A stretch of DNA of 64,000 bases, taken from the NCBI RefSeq assembly GCF_035917975.1, contig NZ_CP109130.1, positions 8,742,001-8,806,000 on the forward strand. The letters run 5' to 3'. This document shows positions 25,320 to 34,060 of this stretch, one piece after another. Both the position numbers and the translations under genes were made by a program. The notes under the pieces are model-generated. The model ran no database searches. It saw nothing but the letters and a program-made list of their open reading frames with translations, and was not told where the DNA came from. The first letter of the stretch is position 1. The number at the start of each line of letters is the position of its first letter. The stretch comes from Streptosporangium sp. NBC_01756 (GTDB taxonomy: Bacteria > Actinomycetota > Actinomycetes > Streptosporangiales > Streptosporangiaceae).

Positions 25320-26321
25320 TCAGTTGGGCCGACGTTCTTGCAGCACGTCGGTGACCGGCCGCCGGATACCCTCGCTGTCGTCAGAGGTGTAGCCCAGACG
25401 CATAATCATCTGAGGGTATTCGCCCGACAGCAGTTCCTGCCGCAGGAACTCCCGCAGGTGGAACATCTCCAATGCCTGGGTGTGGAAGGCCGCGTGGACG
25501 TCGTAGGCGGAGGCGTGCAGCAGGGCGCGCTGCAGTGCCTGACCGGCTGTGATCCAGTCCTCGCGGGTGTCGGCCGGCGTGGTCAGCACTGAGACGGTCC
25601 CGGTGGAGGTAGAGAAAAACTGGTCGGCGTCGCTGCCCCAGGGATGGCCGTGGGCGTAGTCGCGCTGGGCGAAGTGCGGGTTGGTCCGCCGGGGCTCGCG
25701 GGGATATCCATGCACCGGGACGCCGTCCCCACGGGAACTGCCCGGCGGCTGGGACCAGCTGATCATCTCCAGGGTCAGCAGCCGGTCCTGGGACTGCACG
25801 TCCTGGGCGGCGCAGGTCAGCCCGGCGATCACCCGGACGGCGGCCTCGGACCGGACCGGCGTCAGCCGCGCCCCCTCGGCACTCGCCTGGAAGATCAGCG
25901 TCTCGACGAGACGGTCCGGTACGGGTAGGTCGGTGAAGCCGGCACGGTGGGTGCGGCGGCGTTCGATTTCGGCGTACAGCAGCCGGGTGTGGTCGTCGGC
26001 GACGGCGGTCTCTCCCATCCGCACGGTCGCCAGCAGGGCGGGGCGGTCGGGGTCGGGCAGCACGCGCACTTGGGGTTCACAGCCCAGCGCACGAAGTGCG
26101 AGCCGTAGGTTCATCAGCGCGGCGCCACAGCTGATCAGCATTTCCCGGCCGGGGGCGTCGCTGAGCCGTAGTTTCCTGTCGCTGTCGGCCCGCAATGCGA
26201 TCTCCTCACCGTCGACGGCGAAGGACCAGGGCTGGGTGTTGTGCACCGACGGCGCCCACCTGGCGGCCTGGACCGCCGCGCGGATCGCTGAGGTGATCTC
26301 CTCGGTGGTATGAGCGCTCAT
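25320..26321 (-). CDS. Acg-like nitroreductase family protein
   Basis: 333 residues from ATG 26321, which has GGAGGTGAAGTC in front. Conserved Acg/nitroreductase features include RAAVQAARWAPSVHNTQPWS near the N-terminus (FMN phosphate region), ISCGAALMNLRLALRALGCE, RRRTHRAGF, and TAGQALQRALLHASAYDVHA. In M. tuberculosis the homologue Acg (Rv2032) is DosR-controlled and thought to sequester or use FMN; enzymatic activity is uncertain. It lies 13 bp after the CBS-BON gene, so it is the second gene of a two-gene operon. Confidence 0.88.
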   Translation of the reverse strand: MSAHTTEEITSAIRAAVQAARWAPSVHNTQPWSFAVDGEEIALRADSDRKLRLSDAPGREMLISCGAALMNLRLALRALGCEPQVRVLPDPDRPALLATVRMGETAVADDHTRLLYAEIERRRTHRAGFTDLPVPDRLVETLIFQASAEGARLTPVRSEAAVRVIAGLTCAAQDVQSQDRLLTLEMISWSQPPGSSRGDGVPVHGYPREPRRTNPHFAQRDYAHGHPWGSDADQFFSTSTGTVSVLTTPADTREDWITAGQALQRALLHASAYDVHAAFHTQALEMFHLREFLRQELLSGEYPQMIMRLGYTSDDSEGIRRPVTDVLQERRPN

Positions 26322-26334
26322 GACTTCACCTCCG

Positions 26335-26994
26335 TCACAGAAGGGGCGGAATGGGGGCCAGGTCGTCGGATCGGTAGGCCAAGCGGTTTTCCACGTCGAG
26401 GACACCGTCGATCCCATGGACGGCCGCGACGAGGCGGGAGATCTGCGAGCGGAAACCGACGTGACCCGTCAGAGTGACCACACCCGCCTCTACGTCGACT
26501 GTCAGGTACTCCCGGTCGATGTAGAGGCGATTGCAGGTCTCGGTGATCTCGCGGTCGATCTCCTCGGCCGGACGGGTGAAGACCTTCAGCAGATCGCTTT
26601 GGTGCACGGTTCCGACGAGACGTCCGGCGGCCGGCTCGATCACGGGAAGCTGCTTGATCCGGTAGCGGTGCATCAGCCGCGCCGCGTCCCGGACAGCGGT
26701 GTCCTTGGTGACCGTGATCGCGGGGCTGGTCATCACCTCTCGGGCCGTGATGCCTGCGGCTTTGTGGTGCTCCTCGCGTCTGCGGTGGCTGTCGAAGACA
26801 CTGCCCGCAGTCGTGGAGTCGGTCTCCTTGAGCAGCAGGTCATCGTCGGAGACCATGCCGATGGGGTGTCCATCGGCGTCGATAACGGTGAGCGCACCGA
26901 CCTTGAAACGCCGCATGGCCGCGACGATCTCAGCGAAAGGCGCCTCCGGTCGCACCGCGACCGCTCTGGTGCCCATGACATCGGAGACCTTCAT
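26335..26994 (-). CDS. CBS-domain pair + BON domain protein
   Basis: 219 residues from ATG 26994 (GGAGGTCAAAC upstream). Two CBS motifs are at ~1-60 (MKVSDVMGTRAVAVRPEAPF, then GALTVIDADGHPIGMVSDDD) and ~80-140 (TAREVMTSPAITVTKDTAVR, then KQLPVIEPAAGRLVGTVHQS). A BON domain follows at ~150-215 (VEAGVVTLTGHVGFRSQISR). CBS pairs bind adenine nucleotides; BON may contact membranes or lipids. It heads an operon with the Acg-like gene. A GGGGACTTTCGCC box lies 62 bp upstream. Confidence 0.9.
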   Translation of the reverse strand: MKVSDVMGTRAVAVRPEAPFAEIVAAMRRFKVGALTVIDADGHPIGMVSDDDLLLKETDSTTAGSVFDSHRRREEHHKAAGITAREVMTSPAITVTKDTAVRDAARLMHRYRIKQLPVIEPAAGRLVGTVHQSDLLKVFTRPAEEIDREITETCNRLYIDREYLTVDVEAGVVTLTGHVGFRSQISRLVAAVHGIDGVLDVENRLAYRSDDLAPIPPLL

Positions 26995-27055
26995 GTTTGA
27001 CCTCCTCAAAGACCCTCAATCCCGACGATCCCGCAGTGATGTCGAGAGTGTCAGC

Positions 27056-27069
27056 GGCGAAAGTCCCCC
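27056..27069 (-). promoter_or_regulatory. DosR-like box for the CBS-BON/Acg operon
   Basis: Minus strand GGGGGACTTTCGCC, 62 bp upstream of the operon's first ATG. Confidence 0.6.
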
Positions 27070-27111
27070 TCGCGGAGGACCTACGTCTGCTTTCGCCGTC
27101 ATAGTCGGTTT

Positions 27112-29400
27112 TCATCCTGCCAGCGAGTCGGCAACCAGGGAGAAGTAAGCCTCCTCCTCCTGGTCGAAGTGGAGGACCAAGACGGCATGCAGACCGTAGA
27201 GGCAGGCACGAAGGTCGTCCAGCTGCTCCAGCCGCACCCCGTCGGCCTCGGCCAGGGCAAGGTGATTTCCCAGACGCCGCACGAGGCGTTCGATCTCGGC
27301 GTGCGCCCTGCTCATGGTCATCGTGGCCTCGAGACTGCCCAGTACCTGTCCCAACGCCGGATACAGCCGCTGTTCCTCCGCCCGCTCATGGGGCAGCAGA
27401 TGCTCGGCGAGGAAGCCGTGGACCTCCCGCAGCCGCTCCAGGGACGCCGCAGAGGGAGCTTCGCCCAGTTCGTCGGCTGTCTCGCGGATCAGCTCCAGAG
27501 GCGGCCGCAGTGTGGAGTGCTCCGTCTCGAATCGGCGTAGCAGGGCCTCGGTGGCGGGGTCGACCACCGCCCGGGTTCCCCGCACCGGGCGCAGCACTCG
27601 TAGCGCGTTGACAATCACCGTTATGTCGATGGCCTCCTGCAGGAGAGCGCCGACCGCAGGCGTCAGCGCTCCGGCCGCGGCGGCCGCCATGGCCAGCAGC
27701 GACAGTGTCATTCCTGCGGCGGCGCTCTGCACGGCGATGCGGCGGGAGCGGCGAGCGACGTCCATGGCGTCGGCGAGCCGGTCCAGGCGGTCGGTGGTGA
27801 GTACCACGTCGGCGGCCTGGGTGGAGGCGGCCGAACCTCGGGCGCCCATCGCCACCCCGACGTCGGACGCCGCCAGGGCCGGGGCGTCGTTGATCCCATC
27901 GCCCACCATCACGGTCACCGCCCTGGCCGCCTCCTGCCGTACCGCCCGGACCTTGGCCGCGGGGGTCTGTTCAGCCAGCACCTGGTCGACGCCGAGGACG
28001 ATGCCCACGCTTTCGGCGACTTCGGCCCGGTCCCCGGTGAGCATGACCATCCGCTCGATCCCGGCGCTGCGCAGCCGTCTCAGAGTCCGCGCGGCGTCGG
28101 CCCGTATAGTGTCGCGGAGCAGAATCACTCCGCTGGCCTGGCCGTCTATCGTCACCCAGACGGTCATGGCGCCGTCTAACGCGGCCCGCGCCCGCTGGGC
28201 TCGCTCCCATTCCGAGCGGGAGGGGGCCGTGGCCTTGCCGACCTCTATCCGGTGCCCCTCCACCAGCCCCGTGGTCCCGGTGCCCGGCTTCTCCTGGACC
28301 TCAGTCGGTTGCGGCAGCACGGCCCGGTGCGCGCGGGCGGTGTCGACGATCGCAGCGGCGAGCACGTGGGAGGACATCTGGTCCACTGCGGCGGCCAGGC
28401 GCAGCACATCGTCGGCGCGGGCGCCGGGGGCGGCCACGACGTCGACCACCTGCGGCCGTCCGGCCGTCAGCGTGCCGGTCTTGTCCAGGATGAGGGTGCG
28501 GGCCTGGCCCAGCCTCTCCAAGGCTCCGCCGCCCTTCACCACCACCCCGTGGCGCGCCGCGCGAGACAGTCCGGAGGCGATGGCCGCGGGTGCGGCGAGC
28601 AACAGCGGGCAGGGGGTGGCGACGACCAGCACGGCGACGGCCCGCACCGGCTGGCCGGACAGCAGCCAGGAGGCGGCTGCCAGCAGGAGCGTGGCCGGCA
28701 GGAACCAGGCGGCGAACCGGTCGGCGAGTCGTATGACGGGGGCGCTGTCGGTTTCAGTCTGCCGCACCAGCCGGATCACTCCCGCATAGGTGCTGGCCGC
28801 CGCGGTCCGGGTGGCCCGCAGGTCGAAGGCGGCACCAGCGTTCACCACACCGCTGCGCACGCCCTCGCCGGCGGCGTGCTCCGCCGGTATCGATTCCCCC
28901 GTCAGCGCTGATTCGTCCAGCAATGCGAGATCATCCGCCACCACCCCGTCGACGGGGACGATCTCCCCGCTGGGGACCAGCAGCAGGTCACCGGGATACA
29001 CCTGCTCGACCGGCACGAGGTGAGGCACTCCGTCCTCGTAGCGCCGGGCTGAATGCGGCGCGCGTTCATACAGGGCGTTCAGGTCACGCCTGGCCCGGTG
29101 CAGGGCGTAGTCCTCCAGCGCCCGGCCGGTCGCAAGCATCACGCTGATCAAAGCGCCGGCGAGGTACTCCCGTACAGCGAGCGCGCCGACCAAGGCGAGT
29201 ACGGCAATGGCGTCCACGCCCAGTCGGCCGCTGCGCAATGCCGAGATCACCCATCCGGCGGCGGGCACCACGGCTGCGGCGGTGACCGCCATCCACACGA
29301 CGTCACCGGCGGTCTTCGCGCCAGCCAGGTGAAGCATGAGTCCGGCCAGCACTCCGGTCGCGGTGACCAGGAGAAGCGCGATGGTGGCGAACCGTCTCAT
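27112..29400 (-). CDS. heavy-metal-type P-type ATPase with C-terminal hemerythrin domain
   Basis: 762 residues from ATG 29400 (AGGAGGCTGAGAAC upstream). There is no N-terminal metal-binding HMA domain; it begins with membrane helices. Type IB landmarks are LTGES (~170), the membrane metal motif ATPCPLLLAAP (~261), the phosphorylation site DKTGTLT (Asp ~306) and GDGINDAP. The last ~150 residues (612-762) form a hemerythrin-like HHE domain: FETEH, EHLLPHERAEEQRLYP, SRAHAEIERL, LHFDQEEEAYF. This suggests metal efflux or metallation tied to a di-iron O2/NO/redox sensor. It lies downstream of a USP gene, separated by a long hairpin. Confidence 0.9.
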   Translation of the reverse strand: MRRFATIALLLVTATGVLAGLMLHLAGAKTAGDVVWMAVTAAAVVPAAGWVISALRSGRLGVDAIAVLALVGALAVREYLAGALISVMLATGRALEDYALHRARRDLNALYERAPHSARRYEDGVPHLVPVEQVYPGDLLLVPSGEIVPVDGVVADDLALLDESALTGESIPAEHAAGEGVRSGVVNAGAAFDLRATRTAAASTYAGVIRLVRQTETDSAPVIRLADRFAAWFLPATLLLAAASWLLSGQPVRAVAVLVVATPCPLLLAAPAAIASGLSRAARHGVVVKGGGALERLGQARTLILDKTGTLTAGRPQVVDVVAAPGARADDVLRLAAAVDQMSSHVLAAAIVDTARAHRAVLPQPTEVQEKPGTGTTGLVEGHRIEVGKATAPSRSEWERAQRARAALDGAMTVWVTIDGQASGVILLRDTIRADAARTLRRLRSAGIERMVMLTGDRAEVAESVGIVLGVDQVLAEQTPAAKVRAVRQEAARAVTVMVGDGINDAPALAASDVGVAMGARGSAASTQAADVVLTTDRLDRLADAMDVARRSRRIAVQSAAAGMTLSLLAMAAAAAGALTPAVGALLQEAIDITVIVNALRVLRPVRGTRAVVDPATEALLRRFETEHSTLRPPLELIRETADELGEAPSAASLERLREVHGFLAEHLLPHERAEEQRLYPALGQVLGSLEATMTMSRAHAEIERLVRRLGNHLALAEADGVRLEQLDDLRACLYGLHAVLVLHFDQEEEAYFSLVADSLAG

Positions 29401-29420
29401 GTTCTCAGCCTCCTGCGGCG

Positions 29421-29483
29421 GCTTGAGCCGTCCATGGGCCGGAAGTCCGCTTTCAGGACCTCCGGCCCATGGACGGCTCAAGC
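29421..29483 (-). terminator. long perfect hairpin between USP and ATPase-hemerythrin genes
   Basis: The 23-base arms 29421-29443 and 29461-29483 are exact reverse complements around a 17-base loop (29444-29460). The structure starts 3 bp after the USP stop and ends ~21 bp before the ATPase start. With no T-tract, it could be a partial terminator, an mRNA-processing/stability element or an attenuator. Confidence 0.75.
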
Positions 29484-29485
29484 GA

Positions 29486-30385
29486 TCAGGATCGGACGAC
29501 CGCCACCGGGCCGTGGGCATGGTGCAGCACGTCCCGGCTGACGGAGCCCAGTAGGAGCGAGCTGACCGCGCCCCTCCCTCGTGAGCCCACGACGACCAGG
29601 TCGGCTCTGGCGGAAGCGCTGGTGAGAGCGTCGACGGGGTGCGCACTGTGGACGTCCTCCACCACTTCCACCTCGGGGAACTTCTCCCGCCAGGCCGCGA
29701 GCCGCTCCTGGATCACCCGGTGTTGCGCCTGGCGGATCTCGTCCATGTCATAGGAGATCTCTGGCGCGAAAGCATGCACCGGCAACTGCCAGGCATGGAC
29801 GGCGCGCAGCACACAGCCGCGTAGCCTGGCCTGCTCGAAGGCATAGGCCAGCGCGGGCTCGCACTGCGGGGAGTCGTCGACGCCGACGACCACCTCACGG
29901 TGCACTTCTTCGTCGCCGGGGCGGACGACGACCACCGGGCTGTGGGCGTGGCCGGCCACGTGCGTGCTCACCGATCCGAGCAGCGCTCCGGCGAAGCCGC
30001 CCAGGCCTCTGCTGCCAAGCACGATCGCCGTGGCGCCCTCAGCCTGCTCGCACAGGGTCCTGGTCAGGTTTCCCTCGATCAGTTCAGTGCTCACCTCGAC
30101 GGACGGCTGACGCCTTCGCGCCGCCTGCTCGGCCTCAGCCAATACTTTCCGCCCGTTCATGACCATCATGTCCGGCCGTTCGGGGACGGCGAACCGGTGA
30201 ATGTCATAGGGGCCGCGCTCCACGACGTGCACGATCCGCAGCGGCGACCGCCTGCGGAAGGCATCGTCGGCAGCCCATCTCACCGCTCCGTCCGCATCGG
30301 CCGAGCCGTCCACCGCGACGACGATCGGTGAGGAGCCCTCGTGCGCGTCCGGACCGACCGGCTGACTGGTGTCGTTGGAGGACAT
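29486..30385 (-). CDS. tandem universal stress protein
   Basis: 299 residues with two UspA domains. Domain 1 (~20-155) has PIVVAVDGSADADGAVRWAA and GSRGLGGFAGALLGSVS; domain 2 (~163-299) has VVVGVDDSPQCEPALAYAFE and GSRGRGAVSSLLLGSVS. Both ATP-binding signatures are complete. GGGGAGAAAAAC precedes the ATG. A GGGACTTTCGGCC box lies ~85 bp upstream. It is the first gene of a unit continuing into the ATPase-hemerythrin gene through the hairpin. Confidence 0.92.
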   Translation of the reverse strand: MSSNDTSQPVGPDAHEGSSPIVVAVDGSADADGAVRWAADDAFRRRSPLRIVHVVERGPYDIHRFAVPERPDMMVMNGRKVLAEAEQAARRRQPSVEVSTELIEGNLTRTLCEQAEGATAIVLGSRGLGGFAGALLGSVSTHVAGHAHSPVVVVRPGDEEVHREVVVGVDDSPQCEPALAYAFEQARLRGCVLRAVHAWQLPVHAFAPEISYDMDEIRQAQHRVIQERLAAWREKFPEVEVVEDVHSAHPVDALTSASARADLVVVGSRGRGAVSSLLLGSVSRDVLHHAHGPVAVVRS

Positions 30386-30470
30386 GTTTTTCTCCCCACG
30401 TAGGGTTCCTGTCCGTTCAAGCGTCGGACGTGGGCATCGGGAAATCCCAGAGGCGCTGGACTACCTGCGC

Positions 30471-30486
30471 AGGGACTTTCGGCCTG
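30471..30486 (-). promoter_or_regulatory. DosR-like box for the USP/ATPase-hemerythrin unit
   Basis: AGGGACTTTCGGCCTG, 86 bp upstream of the USP start. Confidence 0.65.
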
Positions 30487-30591
30487 TTTCCGACAGATAC
30501 TTGTAAGCGAGCCACCCGTTATGTCCATGGATGGGGTGACCAGGTTGCGGGTAGGCGCTGCACACGCGACGATTTCACGTAGCTTTCGCTG

Positions 30592-31413
30592 TTAATCGTG
30601 CTGTTTGACGACGGCCACCGGGCATGAGGCTCGGTAGAGCAGCCCCTGGCTCACCGAGCCGAGAATCCGTGCCCGGACACAGCCCAGTCCCCGGGACCCG
30701 ACCACCAGCAGCCGCGCCTGACGGCTACGGGCCAGCAGGGCGGGAAGCGGCGGCTGACTGACGGCGCCGGCCGTGACGACCACGCCGGAATGGTCGCCGG
30801 ACAACGAGGCCATGGTCTCGGCGATCCAACGCTCGACCTCCCATCCGGGCTGTGGCGAGGTGTCCTTTCGCGCGTGAATTACGTGTACCGGCAGCCGGTG
30901 AACCCGGGCATGCCCCAGCGCGAATCTCAGAGCCGCCGCCGAGCAGGCGGATCCGTCCACCCCCACCACGACGCTCCCCGGAGACGGCGGAGATGTCGGA
31001 TCAGCCCGCCGTACGGCCAGCACGGGGCAGAGCGTGTGAGCGGCGACGTGGGAGCTCACCGAGCCGAGCAGCAGCCCGGTGACCCCGCCGAGCCCTCGGC
31101 AGCCGACGACCAGCATCTCCGCCGCCCGGCTGAGCGAGACCAGTTCCGAGCCCGGAGCCCCCCGGGCCAGAATCGACCGCACAACCCGGCCCGGCAGTAG
31201 TTCCTCAGCCAGTTCCACCCCCTCGATCAGGGTTCGGCCCGCCAGCCTGCGCACCTGCCCGGCGATCGCCGCCTCGCGCTCGGCATGGGGGCCGTCCCAG
31301 ACGTGGCAGACGGTCAGCTCCGCCCGGCTTGTCCCGCACTCCCGCGCCGCCCATTCAACGGCGGTACGGCTCTGCGGCGATCCGTCGAACCCGACGACGA
31401 TCTCTCGCCTCAT
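30592..31413 (-). CDS. tandem universal stress protein
   Basis: 273 residues from ATG 31413, chosen for GGAGGGGGCGCTG upstream (an ATG nine codons earlier is weaker). Domain 1 has REIVVGFDGSPQSRTAVEWA and GCRGLGGVTGLLLGSVS (Cys for the usual Ser after Gly); domain 2 has GSVVVGVDGSACSAAALRFA and GSRGLGCVRARILGSVS. It is the most divergent USP of the island. It is third in an operon after the USP at 31937-32803 and the CBS gene, 64 bp after the latter. Confidence 0.9.
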   Translation of the reverse strand: MRREIVVGFDGSPQSRTAVEWAARECGTSRAELTVCHVWDGPHAEREAAIAGQVRRLAGRTLIEGVELAEELLPGRVVRSILARGAPGSELVSLSRAAEMLVVGCRGLGGVTGLLLGSVSSHVAAHTLCPVLAVRRADPTSPPSPGSVVVGVDGSACSAAALRFALGHARVHRLPVHVIHARKDTSPQPGWEVERWIAETMASLSGDHSGVVVTAGAVSQPPLPALLARSRQARLLVVGSRGLGCVRARILGSVSQGLLYRASCPVAVVKQHD

Positions 31414-31477
31414 CAGCGCCCCCTCCAGCGGCGACGTCATGTCGTTTGACGATCGGGAAGGGAGGGAAGGCTCCGCG

Positions 31478-31937
31478 TCATTCGCTTGGGACGCGGAGCA
31501 GGGCCGAAACCAGGCGGAATGTCCCCGTCATCAGCTCCGGCGGCTCCTTCTCGGCGATGCGACCGGCCACGGCTCGCAGCACGTTGGTGGCGGTCACCAT
31601 CCCTACCGGCCTGTTCGCCTCCCCTAGGATCGGGATCGCGTCGACGCCGGCACCGATCATGGATCCCACGGCGTCGGCCAGGCGCGCGTCGAGCGTGGTG
31701 TGCGGGTAGCAGCGGGTGAACCCGCGCGCGTGACTGCTCGGCCGGACCGCCGGACCAGCGGGCGGTGAGATCCCCGGTCAGCACGCCGCGCAGACAGCCG
31801 TTCCTGCCGGCGACCGGCAGGTGGTGGACTCCGGCACGACGCATGATCTCCCACGCCATCAGCGGGGACTCGTCGGGTTCGACGGCGACCAGCGTCCGGC
31901 TCATCTCCTGCGCCACAGTGAGGCTCTGTACGTCCAT
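31478..31937 (-). pseudogene. CBS-domain protein, frameshifted
   Basis: The gene starts MDVQSLTVAQEMSRTLVAVE at ATG 31937, overlapping the upstream USP stop by one base (TGATG). The first CBS motif (HHLPVAGRNGCLRGVLTGDL) is in this frame. After ~31710 the second CBS motif (DAIPILGEANRPVGMVTATN) continues in another frame to a stop at 31478. One extra base in a CGCGCGCG run explains the shift. Whether it is a real mutation or a sequence error is open; Rv2626c-like two-CBS protein is the nearest functional type. Confidence 0.75.
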
Positions 31938-32803
31938 CACGCCTCACCCCGGGCGGGCACCACTGCGACGGGACACCGGGCATGGTGCAGCACCCCGTGG
32001 CTTACCGAGCCAAGCACGGCCGAGCCAAGCCGGCCCAGCCCGTGCGAGCCGACGACGACCAAGTCCGCGAGCTGCGAGGCCTCGCAGATCACGGCGACCG
32101 GATGCCCGTACACCGCCGTCTCCTCGACCTTCACCTGCGGGTACTTCTCCCGCCAGGGAGCGAGCATGTCCGCCGACAGGCGCCGCCCGGCCTCGGAGAT
32201 CTCCTCGATCAGCGGTGCGTAAGCGGTGGCGCCCTGCCCGATGACAGGCATCTGCCAGGTGTGGATCGTGTGCAGCCGGGCGCCGAGCCGGGCGGCCTCC
32301 TCGAAGGCGTACTCCAGGGCCGCAGCAGAATGGGGCGAGGTGTCGAAGCCGACCACGACCTCGTCGTAGGTCCGCTCCTGGTCTCCTCGCACGACCACGA
32401 CCGGCACGGCCACATGCCCGGCCAGGGCCAGGGAGATCGAGCCGAGCAACAGCCCGGTGAATCCGCCGCGACCCCGACTGCCCAACACGACCTGTTCGGC
32501 GTCCTCGGCTTCATGCCGGAGGATCTCGACCGGCCGGCCCGTCTCCAGCACGGTGTCGCCCTCGATTCCCGGGACGCGCTCCCGCGCCAGGGCCGCGGCC
32601 GCCTCCAGCACGCCCTGGCAGTACTCGTGCATCGAGTCGCGGAAACCCGGCGGGGTCTGCAGTGGAATGTCATAGATCCATGGCTCGCACACATGGACGA
32701 TCCTCAGGGCGCATCCGCGCCGCACGGCGTCGTCGGCCGCCCATTCGACCGCGGCCTGCGAGGAAGGTGAGCCGTCCACGCCCACCACTACATGCGCTGT
32801 CAT
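31937..32803 (-). CDS. tandem universal stress protein
   Basis: 288 residues from ATG 32803 (GAGGAGGGCGAC upstream). Domain 1 has HVVVGVDGSPSSQAAVEWAA and GSRGRGGFTGLLLGSIS; domain 2 has EVVVGFDTSPHSAAALEYAF and GSHGLGRLGSAVLGSVS. It is the first gene of a USP-CBS-USP operon and is translationally coupled to the CBS gene. A GGGTCCTTCGGCC box lies 64 bp upstream. Confidence 0.92.
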   Translation of the reverse strand: MTAHVVVGVDGSPSSQAAVEWAADDAVRRGCALRIVHVCEPWIYDIPLQTPPGFRDSMHEYCQGVLEAAAALARERVPGIEGDTVLETGRPVEILRHEAEDAEQVVLGSRGRGGFTGLLLGSISLALAGHVAVPVVVVRGDQERTYDEVVVGFDTSPHSAAALEYAFEEAARLGARLHTIHTWQMPVIGQGATAYAPLIEEISEAGRRLSADMLAPWREKYPQVKVEETAVYGHPVAVICEASQLADLVVVGSHGLGRLGSAVLGSVSHGVLHHARCPVAVVPARGEA

Positions 32804-32866
32804 GTCGCCCTCCTCTGGCTTTCCCCTTCCATTTCCATCCGACCTTCTCCCGGCGTTTTCCACAGC

Positions 32867-32879
32867 GGCCGAAGGACCC
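32867..32879 (-). promoter_or_regulatory. DosR-like box for the USP-CBS-USP operon
   Basis: Minus strand GGGTCCTTCGGCC, 64 bp upstream of the USP start. Confidence 0.5.
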
Positions 32880-33017
32880 GGTCATCAAGGACTTCCGTCT
32901 CTGTCACCAGGCTTCGTCCGCAGCGGATTGAAGGACATGGGAAACGCCTCCTGCGAAGGCAGATCGACCCACGGCGGCAAGAAGCCCGCCACGCGGCCCC
33001 GGGTAAGCTGATTCGAT

Positions 33018-33866
33018 TCATCTGACGACTGCGACGGGGCAGTGAGCGTGGTGGAGCACCCCGCGGCTGACCGAGCCCAAAAGGACCGATCCGACGGCAC
33101 CGAGGCCGCGGGAACCCACGACGAGCAGGTCGGCTCGTGCCGAGGCGGCCACGAGAGTCGGCACCGGGTGCGCACACGTCACGTCTTGCACGACTTTGAC
33201 CGTAGGGAATTCCTCTTTCCAACCGGTGAGCCGGTCCGCGACCATCCGGCGTTGCTCCTGCCTGACCTCGTCCATGTCGCGGCCGGCCTCAGGTGTGAAC
33301 GCATGAACCGGTGCTTGCCAACCGTAGACCGCCCGCAACGGGCATCCGCGCAGTACCGCCTGTTCAAAGGCGAAGCTCAGAGCAGGTTGGCATTCGGCGG
33401 AACCGTCGATGCCCACGACCACTTCACCGTGCGTCTGTCCGGCACCCGGCCGTACGACCACCACGGCACCGGGCACGTGACCCGCCACGCGGATAGGGAC
33501 CGAACCAAGCGGTGACCCGGCGAAGCCACCCAGGCCGCGATTGCCGATCACCAACTCGACGACCGACCCGGCCTGCTCGCCCAGGACCTTGACCGGCGCC
33601 CCTTCGATCAGCTCGGCGGTCACACAGACGCCCGGCCCGCGCTCTGCGGATGCCGCGACCGCCTCAGCGAGCACCTGCTCACCCCGGCGCGACAAGTGGT
33701 CGGGCCGATCCGGCGCGGGAAGTTCAGCGACGTCGTACGGCCAGCGGTCCACGACGTGAACGATCCGCAAGGGCAGACCCCTGCGGATGGCGTCATCGAC
33801 CGCCCAGACCAGGGCTGCGGTCGCGGCGGCTGAGCCGTCCGTTCCAACGGCGATCGATTCAGTCAT
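33018..33866 (-). CDS. tandem universal stress protein
   Basis: 282 residues from ATG 33866. Domain 1 is ESIAVGTDGSAAATAALVWA with an altered signature GNRGLGGFAGSPLGSVP (Asn for Ser, Pro insertions), so ATP binding by domain 1 may be weakened. Domain 2 is EVVVGIDGSAECQPALSFAF with a complete GSRGLGAVGSVLLGSVS. It is closely related to the USP at 49914-50765, including its promoter. Two DosR-like boxes lie upstream, and the HAD-GH65 operon is divergent. Confidence 0.92.
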   Translation of the reverse strand: MTESIAVGTDGSAAATAALVWAVDDAIRRGLPLRIVHVVDRWPYDVAELPAPDRPDHLSRRGEQVLAEAVAASAERGPGVCVTAELIEGAPVKVLGEQAGSVVELVIGNRGLGGFAGSPLGSVPIRVAGHVPGAVVVVRPGAGQTHGEVVVGIDGSAECQPALSFAFEQAVLRGCPLRAVYGWQAPVHAFTPEAGRDMDEVRQEQRRMVADRLTGWKEEFPTVKVVQDVTCAHPVPTLVAASARADLLVVGSRGLGAVGSVLLGSVSRGVLHHAHCPVAVVR

Positions 33867-33907
33867 GACTCCCCCGCTGCCCATCGGATCGCGGTACGGG
33901 CGGTTTC

Positions 33908-33925
33908 CCCAGAGACGATCGTCCC
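33908..33925 (-). promoter_or_regulatory. secondary DosR-like box, USP promoter
   Basis: Minus strand GGGACGATCGTCTCTGGG, repeated almost exactly at 50823-50839 before the related USP. Confidence 0.5.
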
Positions 33926-33930
33926 GAGGC

Positions 33931-33948
33931 GTGGGGACCTTCGCCCTC
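33931..33948 (-). promoter_or_regulatory. primary DosR-like box, USP promoter
   Basis: GTGGGGACCTTCGCCCTC, 66 bp upstream of the USP start. Confidence 0.6.
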
Positions 33949-33973
33949 TCCCGGATGTGAGACCTGATCTACC

Positions 33974-33988
33974 GACGAAGGTCCCTGG
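33974..33988 (+). promoter_or_regulatory. DosR-like box, HAD-GH65 operon
   Basis: Minus strand reads AGGGACCTTCGTCGG. It lies about 75 bp before the HAD start and 26 bp from the USP box, so one regulator could serve both directions. Confidence 0.55.
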
Positions 33989-34060
33989 TTTCTAGGGCTG
34001 ATCAGCCCTGACTGCGACAGTGAGCAGCGTCGTACCGTGCAGGTGGAAGGGAGATTCGCG

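Noticed and set aside
31690..31740. programmed frameshift in the CBS gene
   Set aside because: A CG-tract slip or sequencing error is simpler; no slippery heptamer or downstream structure typical of recoding.
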